A program made the translations under genes and the position numbers. The notes under the pieces were generated by a model. The model ran no database searches. It saw only the letters and a program-made list of their open reading frames with translations, and had not been told where the DNA came from. Below, one piece after another: positions 1-8,775 of a DNA stretch of 64,000 nt (within the stretch, counting starts at the first letter, position 1; every line of letters starts with the position of its first letter). Origin of the DNA: Ferruginibacter sp. (GTDB lineage Bacteria > Bacteroidota > Bacteroidia > Chitinophagales > Chitinophagaceae); the NCBI GenBank assembly GCA_017983695.1, contig JAGOAX010000005.1:248001-312000 (forward strand), written 5' to 3'.

Positions 1-100
1 ATTAATGGAACTGAGTTTAAAAAATAACTGGAACATTGTTTCTTTGCAAAGTGAAAGTAACAGCCTGGAAGAAGTATTCAGAAGTTTAACTACAACATAA
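1..100 (+). CDS. C-terminal tail of an ABC transporter ATPase, GldA-like (partial)
   Basis: The second reading frame is open from the window edge to a TAA at 98-100 and encodes 32 residues ending 'SNSLEEVFRSLTTT'. The pattern 'SLEE(V/I)F..LT' is the usual end of ABC ATPases of the gliding-motility GldA and ABC-2 export type. It lies 27 bp before enolase on the same strand. Only the tail is present, so the Walker motifs cannot be checked. The GldA assignment is inferred from the tail and from the lineage. Confidence 0.55.
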   Translation, partial: LMELSLKNNWNIVSLQSESNSLEEVFRSLTTT

Positions 101-127
101 TTAATAATTAAAAATCAAACAAAGAAA

Positions 128-1417
128 ATGAGCTACATCGCCTCCATTCATGCCCGTCAAATACTTGACAGCCGTGGCAATCCTACAATTGAAGTAGATA
201 TCTTAACCGAAAACGAACACCTGGGCCGTGCGGCAGTACCAAGTGGCGCCAGCACCGGTATTCATGAAGCTGTTGAATTAAGAGACAATAATAAAAAGCA
301 ATACGGCGGCAAAGGCGTTTTAAAAGCTGTAAAAAATGTAAATACTGTTTTAGCAGATAGTTTATTAGGTTGGGATGTTGCTGATCAAACAGGCATTGAT
401 GCAATGATGATTGCATTGGATGGCACACCGAATAAAGGTAAACTGGGTGCAAATGCAATTTTAGCAGTAAGTATGGCTGTAGCTAAAGCGGCAGCTTTAG
501 AAGCTAACCTGCCTTTATACCGTTACATCGGTGGTACCAATGCAAAGATCTTACCCATCCCGATGATGAACATCTTAAACGGTGGTGCACATGCAGATAA
601 TAAGATCGACTTCCAGGAATTTATGGTAATGCCTGTTGGTGCAAAAACATTCAGCGAAGGTTTATCATGGGGCGTTGATATTTTTCATGCTTTAAAAGGT
701 GTATTAAAGAAAAAAGGCTTTAGTACCAATGTGGGTGATGAAGGTGGATTTGCACCGAATATTCAAAGCAACGAAGAAGCCATTGAAACTGTATTAACAG
801 CCATACAGGCTGCAGGTTATAAAACCGGCAGCCAGATCATGATTGCCATGGATGCTGCTAATAGTGAGCTTTGGGATTCGAAAAAGAAAAAGTATGTATT
901 TCATAAAAGCAGTGGTAAAGAAATAAGCAGCGATCAGTTGGTAAAATTCTGGGAAAGTTGGGCTAAGCAATATCCTATCTGCAGTATTGAAGATGGTATG
1001 GCAGAAGATGATTGGGCTGGCTGGAAAAACTTAACCGATACTATTGGTAAAAAAGTGCAGCTGGTAGGTGATGATCTTTTTGTAACCAATGTTACCCGTT
1101 TGGAAAGAGGCGTTAAAGAAGGTATTGCCAATGGCTTACTGGTAAAAGTAAACCAGATTGGTACCATTACCGAAACCATTAATGCAGTAAGCATGGCACA
1201 GCAGGCTGGTTTTAATACCATTATGAGCCACCGCAGTGGAGAAACAGAAGACACCACTATTGCGGATCTTGCTGTGGCATTAAACTGCGGACAAATTAAA
1301 ACCGGATCTGCCAGCAGAACCGACCGTATGGCTAAATACAACCAGCTTATCCGTATTGAAGAAATGCTGGGTGAAAGCGCCATATATCCAAAAGGAAAGA
1401 TTAAATTTGGTAAATAA
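128..1417 (+). CDS. eno: Enolase (phosphopyruvate hydratase)
   Basis: Cytosolic glycolytic enzyme that interconverts 2-phosphoglycerate and phosphoenolpyruvate. At 429 residues it has the usual family length. The substrate loop 'SGASTG' lies at 39-44. The probable acid/base pair is Glu205 (in 'GDEGGFAP') and Lys340 (in 'LVKVNQIGT'). The Mg ligands are Asp242, Glu288 (in '[11 protein letters not shown]') and Asp315 (in 'GDDLFVTN'). The signature '[10 protein letters not shown]' is intact. The ATG follows an A-rich leader typical of this phylum. It is followed by a long palindrome and then by the DivIC-like gene on the same strand. Confidence 0.97.
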   Translation: MSYIASIHARQILDSRGNPTIEVDILTENEHLGRAAVPSGASTGIHEAVELRDNNKKQYGGKGVLKAVKNVNTVLADSLLGWDVADQTGIDAMMIALDGTPNKGKLGANAILAVSMAVAKAAALEANLPLYRYIGGTNAKILPIPMMNILNGGAHADNKIDFQEFMVMPVGAKTFSEGLSWGVDIFHALKGVLKKKGFSTNVGDEGGFAPNIQSNEEAIETVLTAIQAAGYKTGSQIMIAMDAANSELWDSKKKKYVFHKSSGKEISSDQLVKFWESWAKQYPICSIEDGMAEDDWAGWKNLTDTIGKKVQLVGDDLFVTNVTRLERGVKEGIANGLLVKVNQIGTITETINAVSMAQQAGFNTIMSHRSGETEDTTIADLAVALNCGQIKTGSASRTDRMAKYNQLIRIEEMLGESAIYPKGKIKFGK

Positions 1418-1424
1418 GCATTGG

Positions 1425-1484
1425 TTTAGAGTTTAGAAGTTTAGGGGTTTAGTAAAAGCAACCCCTAAACTTCTAAACTCTAAA
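1425..1484. repeat. Perfect 25-bp inverted repeat made of TTTAG-type units
   Basis: Arms at 1425-1449 and 1460-1484 are exact reverse complements, separated by a 10-nt loop. Each arm is built from near-repeats of TTTAGAG, TTTAGAAG and TTTAGGGG. No T-tract follows, so it is not a classic intrinsic terminator, although such a strong hairpin could stop or protect the eno transcript. The same words recur at 25917-25937, which suggests a dispersed element. Confidence 0.85.
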
Positions 1485-1501
1485 CTTCTAAACACATAGA
1501 A

Positions 1502-1810
1502 TTGAAGTTTTTAAAACACATACCATCCTGGTTAAAAGACAAGTATTTTTTAGCCGGCACATTCTTTTTAGTGTGGATTTTTTTCTTTGATCCAAAAGAC
1601 ATTCCATCAAGTATAAACCGTATTCAAACGCTTAATAAATTGCAACAAAGCGAGGCACATCTTAACAAAAAGATTGTTGATACCCGTAAAGACCTTGATC
1701 TTTTGAAAACAAATCCCCAAACTATTGAAAAATATGCCCGGGAAAATTACATGATGAAAAAAGATAATGAAGACCTTTTTATTATAAATCCCCCCTCCGA
1801 AAGCAAATAA
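1502..1810 (+). CDS. Septum formation initiator, DivIC/FtsB-like
   Basis: A 102-residue bitopic membrane protein. It has a short cytoplasmic N-terminus, one membrane span near residues 17-30 ('FLAGTFFLVWIFFF'), and then a coiled-coil periplasmic part (about 40-75, 'RIQTLNKLQQSEAHLNKK') ending in the family-like 'IEKYARENYMMKKDNEDLF'. FtsB/DivIC proteins bridge FtsL and FtsQ at the divisome. The only start that keeps the basic N-terminus is TTG at 1502; no in-frame ATG precedes the membrane span. It follows eno, a common neighbour of divIC/ftsB. Confidence 0.85.
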   Translation: MKFLKHIPSWLKDKYFLAGTFFLVWIFFFDPKDIPSSINRIQTLNKLQQSEAHLNKKIVDTRKDLDLLKTNPQTIEKYARENYMMKKDNEDLFIINPPSESK

Positions 1811-1903
1811 TTTTGCGATAAAATACAATATCCCCGTATAAATACCGTTTAAGTAATCGGATAATGGATATTTAATTTTTTAACACAAGCCACTTAAATT
1901 GCT

Positions 1904-2143
1904 ATGCACAATTTTACCCAGGAAGATTTATTACTGTATTTGTACAATGAAACTTCCCCAGCCCAAACAGCTGCAATAAAAGCTGCTTTGGAAACAGACT
2001 GGAGTCTTCGTGAAAAATTTGAAGAGTTAACCTCAGCCCAAAAACAACTGAAAACACTTCAAATGTCACCCAGCCACCAAACAATTGACAACATTTTAAA
2101 TTATGCAGAGAAAGCTGTAAGCGAACTTTCTGCCTCCGTTTAA
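1904..2143 (+). CDS. Small soluble protein resembling an anti-sigma N-terminal domain
   Basis: 79 residues with no signal peptide or membrane span. The opening 'FTQEDLLLYLYNETSPAQ' followed by 'LETDWSLREKFEEL' matches the pattern 'LxxYLxxELsxxExxxxExxLxxxxxLxxxxxxL' seen at the start of the anti-sigma-like proteins at 10106 and 47909. No cysteines are present, so it is not a zinc-binding form. A regulatory partner role is inferred. The gene stands alone and is followed by a strong terminator. Confidence 0.6.
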   Translation: MHNFTQEDLLLYLYNETSPAQTAAIKAALETDWSLREKFEELTSAQKQLKTLQMSPSHQTIDNILNYAEKAVSELSASV

Positions 2144-2168
2144 AATGGTTTATTTTTAAGTAATTTAG

Positions 2169-2193
2169 TCCCGATCAACATCGGGATTTTTTT
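2169..2193 (+). terminator. Intrinsic terminator directly abutting the nth start codon
   Basis: A 7-bp perfect stem, TCCCGAT/ATCGGGA (2169-2175, 2180-2186), with a CAAC loop, followed by seven T (2187-2193). The next base is the A of the nth ATG. It should end the transcript of the 79-residue gene. Confidence 0.85.
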
Positions 2194-2844
2194 ATGACCA
2201 AAAAAGAACGCTACCAGTCTTTTATCAATTATTTCCTGGAGCATGCGCCTAATGCAGAAACAGAGTTGCTGTATGATAATCCCTTCCAGTTATTGGTAGC
2301 TGTAATACTCTCGGCACAGTGCACCGATAAAAGAGTAAATCTTACCACGCCTGCTATTTTTGAAAAATTTCCAGATGCCCAATCACTAAGTAAGGCTGGT
2401 TTTGAAGAGCTTTTTCCGCTGATTAAAAGTATATCCTATCCTAACAATAAAACCAAACACCTTATTGGTATGGCCATTATGCTGTTAGATAAATTTAATG
2501 GCGAAGTACCAATGACGGTTGATGAATTGGTTCAATTACCGGGTGTAGGAAGAAAAACTGCTAATGTTATTACTTCGGTTATAGACAATCAGCCTAACAT
2601 GGCAGTAGATACACATGTTTTTCGTGTAAGTGCAAGACTAGGGCTTACTACAAATGCAAAGACCCCCTTTGCTGCAGAAAAACAATTGATAAAAAATTTA
2701 CCCAGTGAGCATGTTCATGTAGCACATCATTGGCTGATATTACATGGCAGGTATATTTGCACAGCCCGTAACCCCAAATGTGGTCAATGTGGACTAAAAG
2801 ACTTCTGTAAATTTGTTGCTATTAAAAAAAAACCTGATATTTAA
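2194..2844 (+). CDS. nth: Endonuclease III (DNA glycosylase/AP lyase)
   Basis: Base-excision repair enzyme that removes oxidised pyrimidines and cuts at the abasic site. 216 residues, the normal length. The helix-hairpin-helix is 'LPGVGRKTANV' (115-125), with catalytic Lys121 and Asp139 ('AVDTHVFRV'). The C-terminal [4Fe-4S] motif is Cys189-x6-Cys196-x2-Cys199-x5-Cys205, exactly as in the family. The ATG at 2194 gives the correct N-terminus but has no room for a ribosome-binding site, because a terminator hairpin ends at the base before it. Confidence 0.96.
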   Translation: MTKKERYQSFINYFLEHAPNAETELLYDNPFQLLVAVILSAQCTDKRVNLTTPAIFEKFPDAQSLSKAGFEELFPLIKSISYPNNKTKHLIGMAIMLLDKFNGEVPMTVDELVQLPGVGRKTANVITSVIDNQPNMAVDTHVFRVSARLGLTTNAKTPFAAEKQLIKNLPSEHVHVAHHWLILHGRYICTARNPKCGQCGLKDFCKFVAIKKKPDI

Positions 2845-2903
2845 CGTCCAGCTCCCGGTATCCTTTAAAAACTTAACTATTTTTAAACCAAAGGAGACCG
2901 TTC

Positions 2904-3818
2904 ATGAAAAAATCAACACTTTTTTTAAGTGCTTTTTTTGCATTACTCTTGCCTGCCACCCAATGCGCTTTTGCACAAGCTGATTTTACTGATGATTTGT
3001 ATTACGATAATAACGTTACTTATGAAGTGGGCGGATCTATTGGAATAATGAATTGCCTGACTGACCTGGGCGGCAGAAAAGGTATTGGGAAAAAATTTAT
3101 AAAAGATATTAATATTGGAAACACTCAACCGGCAGGCAGTATTTTTCTTAGTGCGGTTTATAAAAATGCAATAGTTATAAGAAGCGAAGCCACCTGGGGT
3201 ATTGTAAAAGCCAACGATGCAGTTTTAAAAAAAGTAAAAGAATCTACCGGTGGCAGATATGACCGTAACCTGAGTTTTAGAAGTACAATTTTTGAAATGG
3301 CACTTGTATCAGAAATACACCCCCGCTATTTTAAAAAATATAACCGGTACGAAAAGCTACCAAGGCTGTCGCCTTATTTATTGGGGGGCGTTGGTTATTT
3401 TTCTTTCAATCCACAGGCAGAATACAACGGCACCTGGGTAGATCTCCGGCCACTATGCACCGAAGGGCAGGGATTTAGTGAATACCCAACCCGTAAAATT
3501 TATAAGTTAAAACAGGTTAATTTTCCTGTAGGTGTCGGTATAAAATACAAACTATCCTCAACTTTTAACTTTAGTGCAGAATGTGTTTACCGCATTTTAA
3601 TGACTGATTATTTAGATGATGTTAGTACAACCTATATTGACAAAACCCTTTATCAAAAATACTTTATTGGTGATGAATTTACCCGTGCACTTGCTTTACA
3701 CAACCGCCAAAATGAAATAAATCCGGCACACACCACAGCCATTGGTGATATTAGAGGCAACCCGAAAAACAATGACGCTTATTTTTCAATAAATTTTAAA
3801 CTGGCTTTGGTCTTTTAA
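2904..3818 (+). CDS. Outer-membrane beta-barrel protein, DUF6089-like, copy 1
   Basis: 304 residues with a signal peptide ending near 'CAFAQA' (residue 25). The mature part has alternating hydrophobic strands and ends 'INFKLALVF', with a terminal aromatic as expected for outer-membrane barrels. The early block 'GGSIGIMNCLTDLGG' resembles Bacteroidota DUF6089 proteins. It is closely related to the next gene: both share 'GKKFIKD' followed by N.GNTQ.AG, and 'YRIL' followed by TDYLDDVSTTY. Its cargo or partner is unknown. The leader contains 'AAGGAG' just before the ATG, an unusually good Shine-Dalgarno-like site for this window. Confidence 0.75.
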   Translation: MKKSTLFLSAFFALLLPATQCAFAQADFTDDLYYDNNVTYEVGGSIGIMNCLTDLGGRKGIGKKFIKDINIGNTQPAGSIFLSAVYKNAIVIRSEATWGIVKANDAVLKKVKESTGGRYDRNLSFRSTIFEMALVSEIHPRYFKKYNRYEKLPRLSPYLLGGVGYFSFNPQAEYNGTWVDLRPLCTEGQGFSEYPTRKIYKLKQVNFPVGVGIKYKLSSTFNFSAECVYRILMTDYLDDVSTTYIDKTLYQKYFIGDEFTRALALHNRQNEINPAHTTAIGDIRGNPKNNDAYFSINFKLALVF

Positions 3819-3995
3819 GTAACACTTCAATTTATATTTTGTATTGTGCAGCAGATGGATTGAATACAGCATCTTTAAATTTGTCAACATTGTATTAAAC
3901 TTGAAAATTAATTGAGGAATAATCACTTTATTTGTAATACAATTAATATCCTATCGAAGCCTGGCCAATTATTAATACAAATGGATATTTAATAC

Positions 3996-4931
3996 ATGAA
4001 AAAAATAAGATTAGCTACAGGCCTTATTCTTGTAATGGCTGCATTAACGCAAAAAGCCACCGCCCAATATTATTTTTACGATAACAACTATTATGATAAT
4101 CCCATTGTTTTTGAGTTGGGTGGATCAGTAGGTATAATGAACTGCCTTACCGATTTAGGGGGAAAGAAGGGTATAGGTAAAAAATTTATTAAGGATCTTA
4201 ATTTTGGAAACACCCAGTTTGCCGGGGGGCTTTATGTAAATGTTATTTATAAAAATGCAGTTGCTTTACGTCTTGAAGGTACTTTTGGCCAGGTAAAAGC
4301 TTATGACAGCATCTTAAAAAAAGTAAAAACATCAACATTTGGCCGGTACGAACGTAACCTCAGCTTTAGAAGTAACGTAACTGAATTTATGGCAGCTTTG
4401 GAAATTCATCCTTTATACATTTTTAAAAAATACGACGAAAATACAGAGGCGCCCAGGTTTTCGCCTTATGCTATGTTTGGTGTTGGCTTTTTTTCTTTTA
4501 ACCCACAGGCAAAATTATTAAATAAGTGGGTAGATCTTCAACCACTAAGTACCGAAGGCCAGGGCTTTACTGAATACCCTAAAAACAAACCTTACAGTCT
4601 GCAACAAGTTAGTATACCGGTTGGCATTGGTGTTAAATACGAACTGTCGCCAGTACTTAATGTAAGGGCAGAATATGTTTACCGGATTTTAAACACTGAC
4701 TATTTAGATGATGTAAGCACTACTTATGTTGACCCCACTTTATACTCAAATTATTTTACGGGTACAAAACTCACCAATGCATTATTATTAAACGACCGTC
4801 AATACGAACTGGACCCAACACATATAACTACAGGTGGCGACCAGAGAGGCAATGCAAAAAATAATGATGCCTATTTTACTTTTAATGTTAAAGTGGGATT
4901 AATATTGGGCAGAGAAAAAGTAAGAAGGTAA
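3996..4931 (+). CDS. Outer-membrane beta-barrel protein, DUF6089-like, copy 2
   Basis: 311 residues, a tandem paralogue of the preceding gene. The signal peptide ends near 'QKATAQYY' (residue 24). Conserved landmarks are 'GGSVGIMNCLTDLGGKKG', 'RYERNLSFRSNVTEF', 'FSPYAMFGVGFFSFNPQAK' and 'LDDVSTTY'. The pair differ mainly in short loops, and this copy ends in a basic tail, 'GREKVRR', instead of an aromatic. The 177-bp gap between the copies suggests separate promoters. A bidirectional terminator follows. Confidence 0.75.
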   Translation: MKKIRLATGLILVMAALTQKATAQYYFYDNNYYDNPIVFELGGSVGIMNCLTDLGGKKGIGKKFIKDLNFGNTQFAGGLYVNVIYKNAVALRLEGTFGQVKAYDSILKKVKTSTFGRYERNLSFRSNVTEFMAALEIHPLYIFKKYDENTEAPRFSPYAMFGVGFFSFNPQAKLLNKWVDLQPLSTEGQGFTEYPKNKPYSLQQVSIPVGIGVKYELSPVLNVRAEYVYRILNTDYLDDVSTTYVDPTLYSNYFTGTKLTNALLLNDRQYELDPTHITTGGDQRGNAKNNDAYFTFNVKVGLILGREKVRR

Positions 4932-4952
4932 TTAATGTTATCATAATAAAAC

Positions 4953-4990
4953 TGCCATTCCTTTATTTCCGGAATGGCAATTTTATTTTT
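4953..4990 (+). terminator. Bidirectional intrinsic terminator
   Basis: A 9-bp perfect stem, TGCCATTCC/GGAATGGCA (4953-4961, 4971-4979), with a T-rich stretch after it and a TTTTATT run on the other strand. It sits between the second barrel gene and the converging radical SAM gene. Confidence 0.8.
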
Positions 4991-5072
4991 AGGAATATCT
5001 GCTACACATTTTTTAAAAGAAGTGTGATTATTTAATGACTGCTTTTTCTCACGGAAAAAACTTCATGGTGCT

Positions 5073-6302
5073 TCAGGCAATTTTTTCAAACTGCGGACAT
5101 TTATTTTCTTTTACTGGTAAAGCAGTTTCATTTTTCCTTACAAGATCGATGATATTGTAAGATTTGGTATGGCAAAACGGGCAGGCATGTACATCTCCGG
5201 CAGAATCGACATATACGCTCCTGCTTCCCGAAAAGCAGCCCACCCTTCTTTGATGATAACCATGGTACAGCATAGTAGGATGATTTTTATAAGCAGGCGA
5301 ATGATTGATAGTTTTAAAAGTCTCTTCTAATACTGCAATATGTTTTTCATTTAGTAAAACAGCTTTCCCTTCATAATGCCCTACCATCCTGGGCTCCAAT
5401 ACCTGTACAAACTGTACACCCAATTGTTTTGCAAAATTCATGTAAGGCATTAAATGCCCGCCATCAATAAACTGTTTTGTTGCACATACACTTACAGAAG
5501 TAACCATACCTGCCTGCCTTGCTGCGGCAATTGCTGCAGTTGCCAGTTCAAAGGCATTTTCATTTCCCCTGAACATATTGTGCAGCTCAGGAATATAATG
5601 ATCAATACTTACCACAACTCCTTTACACCCCGCCAGCTTTAACAGTTTTGCATTATCAACAGTAAAATTAAAACCCGAAGTAAGTACCCAACATTCGCTT
5701 TTTTTACTGGCATAGTTTATTAGTGGCAATAAATCTTTAAACCTTACCATTGGCTCTCCGCCACTAAAATGAAATTGCAATACACCTTCTTTCTGGTACA
5801 TGTCAACCACTTTAAACAGGTCGTCTTTTGTAAATGATTCTTTTTGATTAAGGTTATCCCACTCGAAACAATGCTCACAACGCATGGGGCATTTACGGGT
5901 AATAGCTAAAAAAACAAAAGATAATTTTTCTGTAACATTCGCCGGATCAGCATGGCGGCGCAGTTCACTTTTAATCAGGAAATCATATGCCTTAGATGGC
6001 CAGCCCGGTGTGTATTGATTAAAATAATACTTCCCATCAATCTTATACATTTTTTTTAAATCGCCAGCCCATACATTATTGCGCAGGCTTATCATAGTTT
6101 TAAAAGTTGCCCATACTTTAACCGGGCTTTTTAAAATAATGCAGGCAAAATAAAAAATACGCAATTTTATTCTCCACCAGGTAATGGCTGTTTCAATGCT
6201 TCCCGGCTTTGCCGAAACTGAAACAGGAGTTGGTACAACTGCTGCTTCAGGAAAATAATTATTATTTACTGATGTTGTTTTTATAGCAATAGCAGTTTGC
6301 AT
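5073..6302 (-). CDS. Radical SAM protein with a short SPASM-like C-terminus
   Basis: 409 residues. The radical SAM cluster motif is 'CPMRCEHC' (CxxxCxxC) near residue 135, followed by 'FSGGEPMVR', the GGE SAM-binding motif. The C-terminal Cys sets 'GCFSG', 'HACPFCHTKS' and 'NKCPQF' look like an auxiliary-cluster (SPASM-type) region. The first ~100 residues lack recognisable motifs, apart from a hydrophobic stretch at about 45-60. It starts 35 bp after the large lipoprotein gene on the same strand, so the two are probably co-transcribed. No small precursor peptide gene is evident nearby. The substrate is unknown. Confidence 0.85.
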   Translation of the reverse strand: MQTAIAIKTTSVNNNYFPEAAVVPTPVSVSAKPGSIETAITWWRIKLRIFYFACIILKSPVKVWATFKTMISLRNNVWAGDLKKMYKIDGKYYFNQYTPGWPSKAYDFLIKSELRRHADPANVTEKLSFVFLAITRKCPMRCEHCFEWDNLNQKESFTKDDLFKVVDMYQKEGVLQFHFSGGEPMVRFKDLLPLINYASKKSECWVLTSGFNFTVDNAKLLKLAGCKGVVVSIDHYIPELHNMFRGNENAFELATAAIAAARQAGMVTSVSVCATKQFIDGGHLMPYMNFAKQLGVQFVQVLEPRMVGHYEGKAVLLNEKHIAVLEETFKTINHSPAYKNHPTMLYHGYHQRRVGCFSGSRSVYVDSAGDVHACPFCHTKSYNIIDLVRKNETALPVKENKCPQFEKIA

Positions 6303-6337
6303 AAATAGTAATTTAATAAAGGGTTAATTTTTAAGTC

Positions 6338-8008
6338 TTAATTAGATTTAGCCAGAGTTTTTAAACTTTCGTTGCTTATTTTTTTATATACCTGTATGCC
6401 ATATAAAGGAAATGCCCCCGGTTTTTTAAACTGTTTTAAAAAACTAATATTGGGTTTATTTTTAAAATCCCGTATATGCTCATAATACCCTTTTGTATGC
6501 AGTATATAAGTTTGTTCCTTAAAATCATTTACTAAAGAATTGTTCTTATAAACTATAGTTGCAACGTTCCCAATATCAGGTTGTGACAGGTAAACACCAT
6601 CTTCATTTAGTAAATTCGGCAAAACATTTTTTCCTGTTTCGTCTGTTGCTGTTGAAGCTGTAATTTTTTGTACTGCAAACGGAATATCCTCTGAATAATC
6701 AATCGCAGCGTAATCAATTTCCCAAAACATAAAACCGCTGGATAATTTTATTGCAGTAAAGGGTTCCGTTGTTTGCGGCAATTCAATTGGCAGTATCATA
6801 TTTCTTGTAGCAACTGGGCCAATTGTGGTTATATCCGTAATGTTTTTCCATCCGCTATTTGTTTTAACTGATACCTGAAGCGGTATACGTTGTTCCTGCA
6901 CCCACTTTAATAATTCAGCTTTAGGTTTGCTGCGTTGCTGTTTAATATAGGTACTGTAATATTTACCAAATCCTTTTGCCAGTTCGCCGTACAACAAATC
7001 GAGAAAATAAGAATTTTTTAAAGTAAGCAACAGTTTCGCTTTTGTTGCTGTTGGTGGTTTATTAAATTGCAGTACCACTTCATTAGTGGCATTAATTACA
7101 GCAGTATCATCCATATACAGCATGGCATTATCGCCGGCCTGTAATAAAGATGCAGTAACATCTTTCCGTTCATTTAATATTGCTGATACCGGTGTTTGTG
7201 GCGCACTTATACTAAACAGGTTTCCTTTTTCATCTGCAAAAACTTTGCTGCCTTTATCATGTGTAACCACCCATAATTCTGCCATATCTGTAAACTGGTG
7301 TTCTTTTAATTCGTTACTTATTTTTAATTGTAAAGTACCGTCTGCCAGAGGCGACATCTTTAGCGGCATATAATCATGCCTGGCCAGCTGCGGATAAATA
7401 GCGCCTCCGTAAATTTCGCCCTGTAAAGAAAAATTGTCGCCGTCGTAAGCACTAACAAACGGGCAGGAGCTTTTTGTAGCAACAGCTATAATGGCTACTA
7501 ATGCAACTGTACCTAATGTGTATCCAATAGCACCAATTACGTAACTGCTGGTTGTTTTTGCTTTATCTTTTTCAATTATTTCTATTTTTTGTACCCTGTC
7601 TAATTGAAGCGTATAGTTTCCAAAAGTTGTTGTATTATCTGCCAGTATATAAAAATGCACTTCATTAATCACTCCTTTATCTTCATCTCTGCCTTTATTG
7701 TATCTCATTTTACCCCTACGGCCATTTACCAAATGCAATTGATGATCCGCCGATAAAGTATCCAGTATACACTCCATAGTTTTTTTATCTGAATTGAGGC
7801 TGACATTTTTCATATAAAAAGACTGGTTACCATTTCGCAAAACAAAATACCTGGTTTGTTGTTTCAGGCTATCCACTAGAGCAGCCTTAGCAACATTATT
7901 ATCAGCATTACTTTTAGTGGCTTTATAGAAATTATGGCATCCTGCAATTACATTTACTAATACTAAAATAACTATAAACCTTTGGGTTAATTTTTGTAGC
8001 TGTGCCAT
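6338..8008 (-). CDS. Large lipoprotein of unknown function
   Basis: 556 residues. The N-terminus 'FIVILVLVNVIAGC' has a clear lipobox (Cys at residue 24). Residues ~150-180 hold a hydrophobic segment ('YTLGTVALVAIIAVAT'), followed at once by 'SSCPFVSAYDGDNFSLQG' and 'IYGGAIYPQLARHDYMPL', a block I associate with uncharacterised Bacteroidota proteins. The rest looks beta-rich. The hydrophobic segment inside a lipoprotein is odd; it could be a membrane anchor or a packed core. It leads the transcript that contains the radical SAM gene. Confidence 0.65.
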   Translation of the reverse strand: MAQLQKLTQRFIVILVLVNVIAGCHNFYKATKSNADNNVAKAALVDSLKQQTRYFVLRNGNQSFYMKNVSLNSDKKTMECILDTLSADHQLHLVNGRRGKMRYNKGRDEDKGVINEVHFYILADNTTTFGNYTLQLDRVQKIEIIEKDKAKTTSSYVIGAIGYTLGTVALVAIIAVATKSSCPFVSAYDGDNFSLQGEIYGGAIYPQLARHDYMPLKMSPLADGTLQLKISNELKEHQFTDMAELWVVTHDKGSKVFADEKGNLFSISAPQTPVSAILNERKDVTASLLQAGDNAMLYMDDTAVINATNEVVLQFNKPPTATKAKLLLTLKNSYFLDLLYGELAKGFGKYYSTYIKQQRSKPKAELLKWVQEQRIPLQVSVKTNSGWKNITDITTIGPVATRNMILPIELPQTTEPFTAIKLSSGFMFWEIDYAAIDYSEDIPFAVQKITASTATDETGKNVLPNLLNEDGVYLSQPDIGNVATIVYKNNSLVNDFKEQTYILHTKGYYEHIRDFKNKPNISFLKQFKKPGAFPLYGIQVYKKISNESLKTLAKSN

Positions 8009-8124
8009 AGTTGAGTGTTTACTTTTTAAAAAATAAATTACAGGTATGCCAGTTTTTTCAAGTACAACTTATTAGTTTTAGCTAAGGGTCGAAGAAGATA
8101 TACTTGTACTGCTTTACAGTTTTT

Positions 8125-8658
8125 TCAGTACTTTTTAATTCGACCGGAAAACGATCCGTTCGACAGAATTATTTTCTGGTTATTTTTATTAGTAAGTGTA
8201 AAATTAAAAGAGCCGGTAATAACGCAATCCTGTTCGCCTGCCAATCCATTAGGCGTATTTTTACAATCTGAATAGGAAAAATTAACTGCTCCTGATTCGT
8301 ACCAGTACACCTTTACAGAATCTATAGCAGCGCCGTTATTTGTAAGGTTATTACAAGGCCCGGTTATATTCATACCTGCAGGATTATAATACACACATGC
8401 AATATTACCATAGGGGTCACAAACCATGTCTATTATTCCACCAAATAAATCGGGCCTGTTAATATATAACCCTGCAAAATTTGCAGACAGTAAAATGAGA
8501 AAATGTTGTTTTATATGCGAACCGGATGAAGAAAGGCTATACTGATTTCCATTATACGTAAAATTTATTTTATCAATAACGGGGTTATCAGTAGTGCCTT
8601 TCTTGCTGCAGGCAAATAAAGAAAGCAGTAATATTGCAGAAAGAATTCCCTTTTTCAT
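8125..8658 (-). CDS. Small lipoprotein, unknown function
   Basis: 177 residues. 'AILLLSLFACSKKG' gives a lipobox with Cys17. The mature part begins 'KINFTYNGNQYSLSSSG' and contains several Cys residues (near 'DMVCDPYGNIACVYY', 'GPCNN' and 'DCKNTPNG'), perhaps paired as disulfides. It ends in a beta-rich 'LSNGSFSGRIKKY'. It reads toward the 556-residue lipoprotein gene with a 116-bp gap. No family was recognised. Confidence 0.6.
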   Translation of the reverse strand: MKKGILSAILLLSLFACSKKGTTDNPVIDKINFTYNGNQYSLSSSGSHIKQHFLILLSANFAGLYINRPDLFGGIIDMVCDPYGNIACVYYNPAGMNITGPCNNLTNNGAAIDSVKVYWYESGAVNFSYSDCKNTPNGLAGEQDCVITGSFNFTLTNKNNQKIILSNGSFSGRIKKY

Positions 8659-8775
8659 AACTGATTATTATGTATAAAAAATCTAGTTCTTACTGTTGTA
8701 TAACAATAGTAATATTTTTATTTTCAAATTCCAAGCTAATACCCAACTCTAAAGCCTGAATAATTATTAAGCCAC

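Noticed and set aside
1425..1484. Telomere-like TTTAGGG repeats as a chromosome end
   Set aside because: The motif is a single short palindrome in mid-contig between housekeeping genes, so it is not an end structure.
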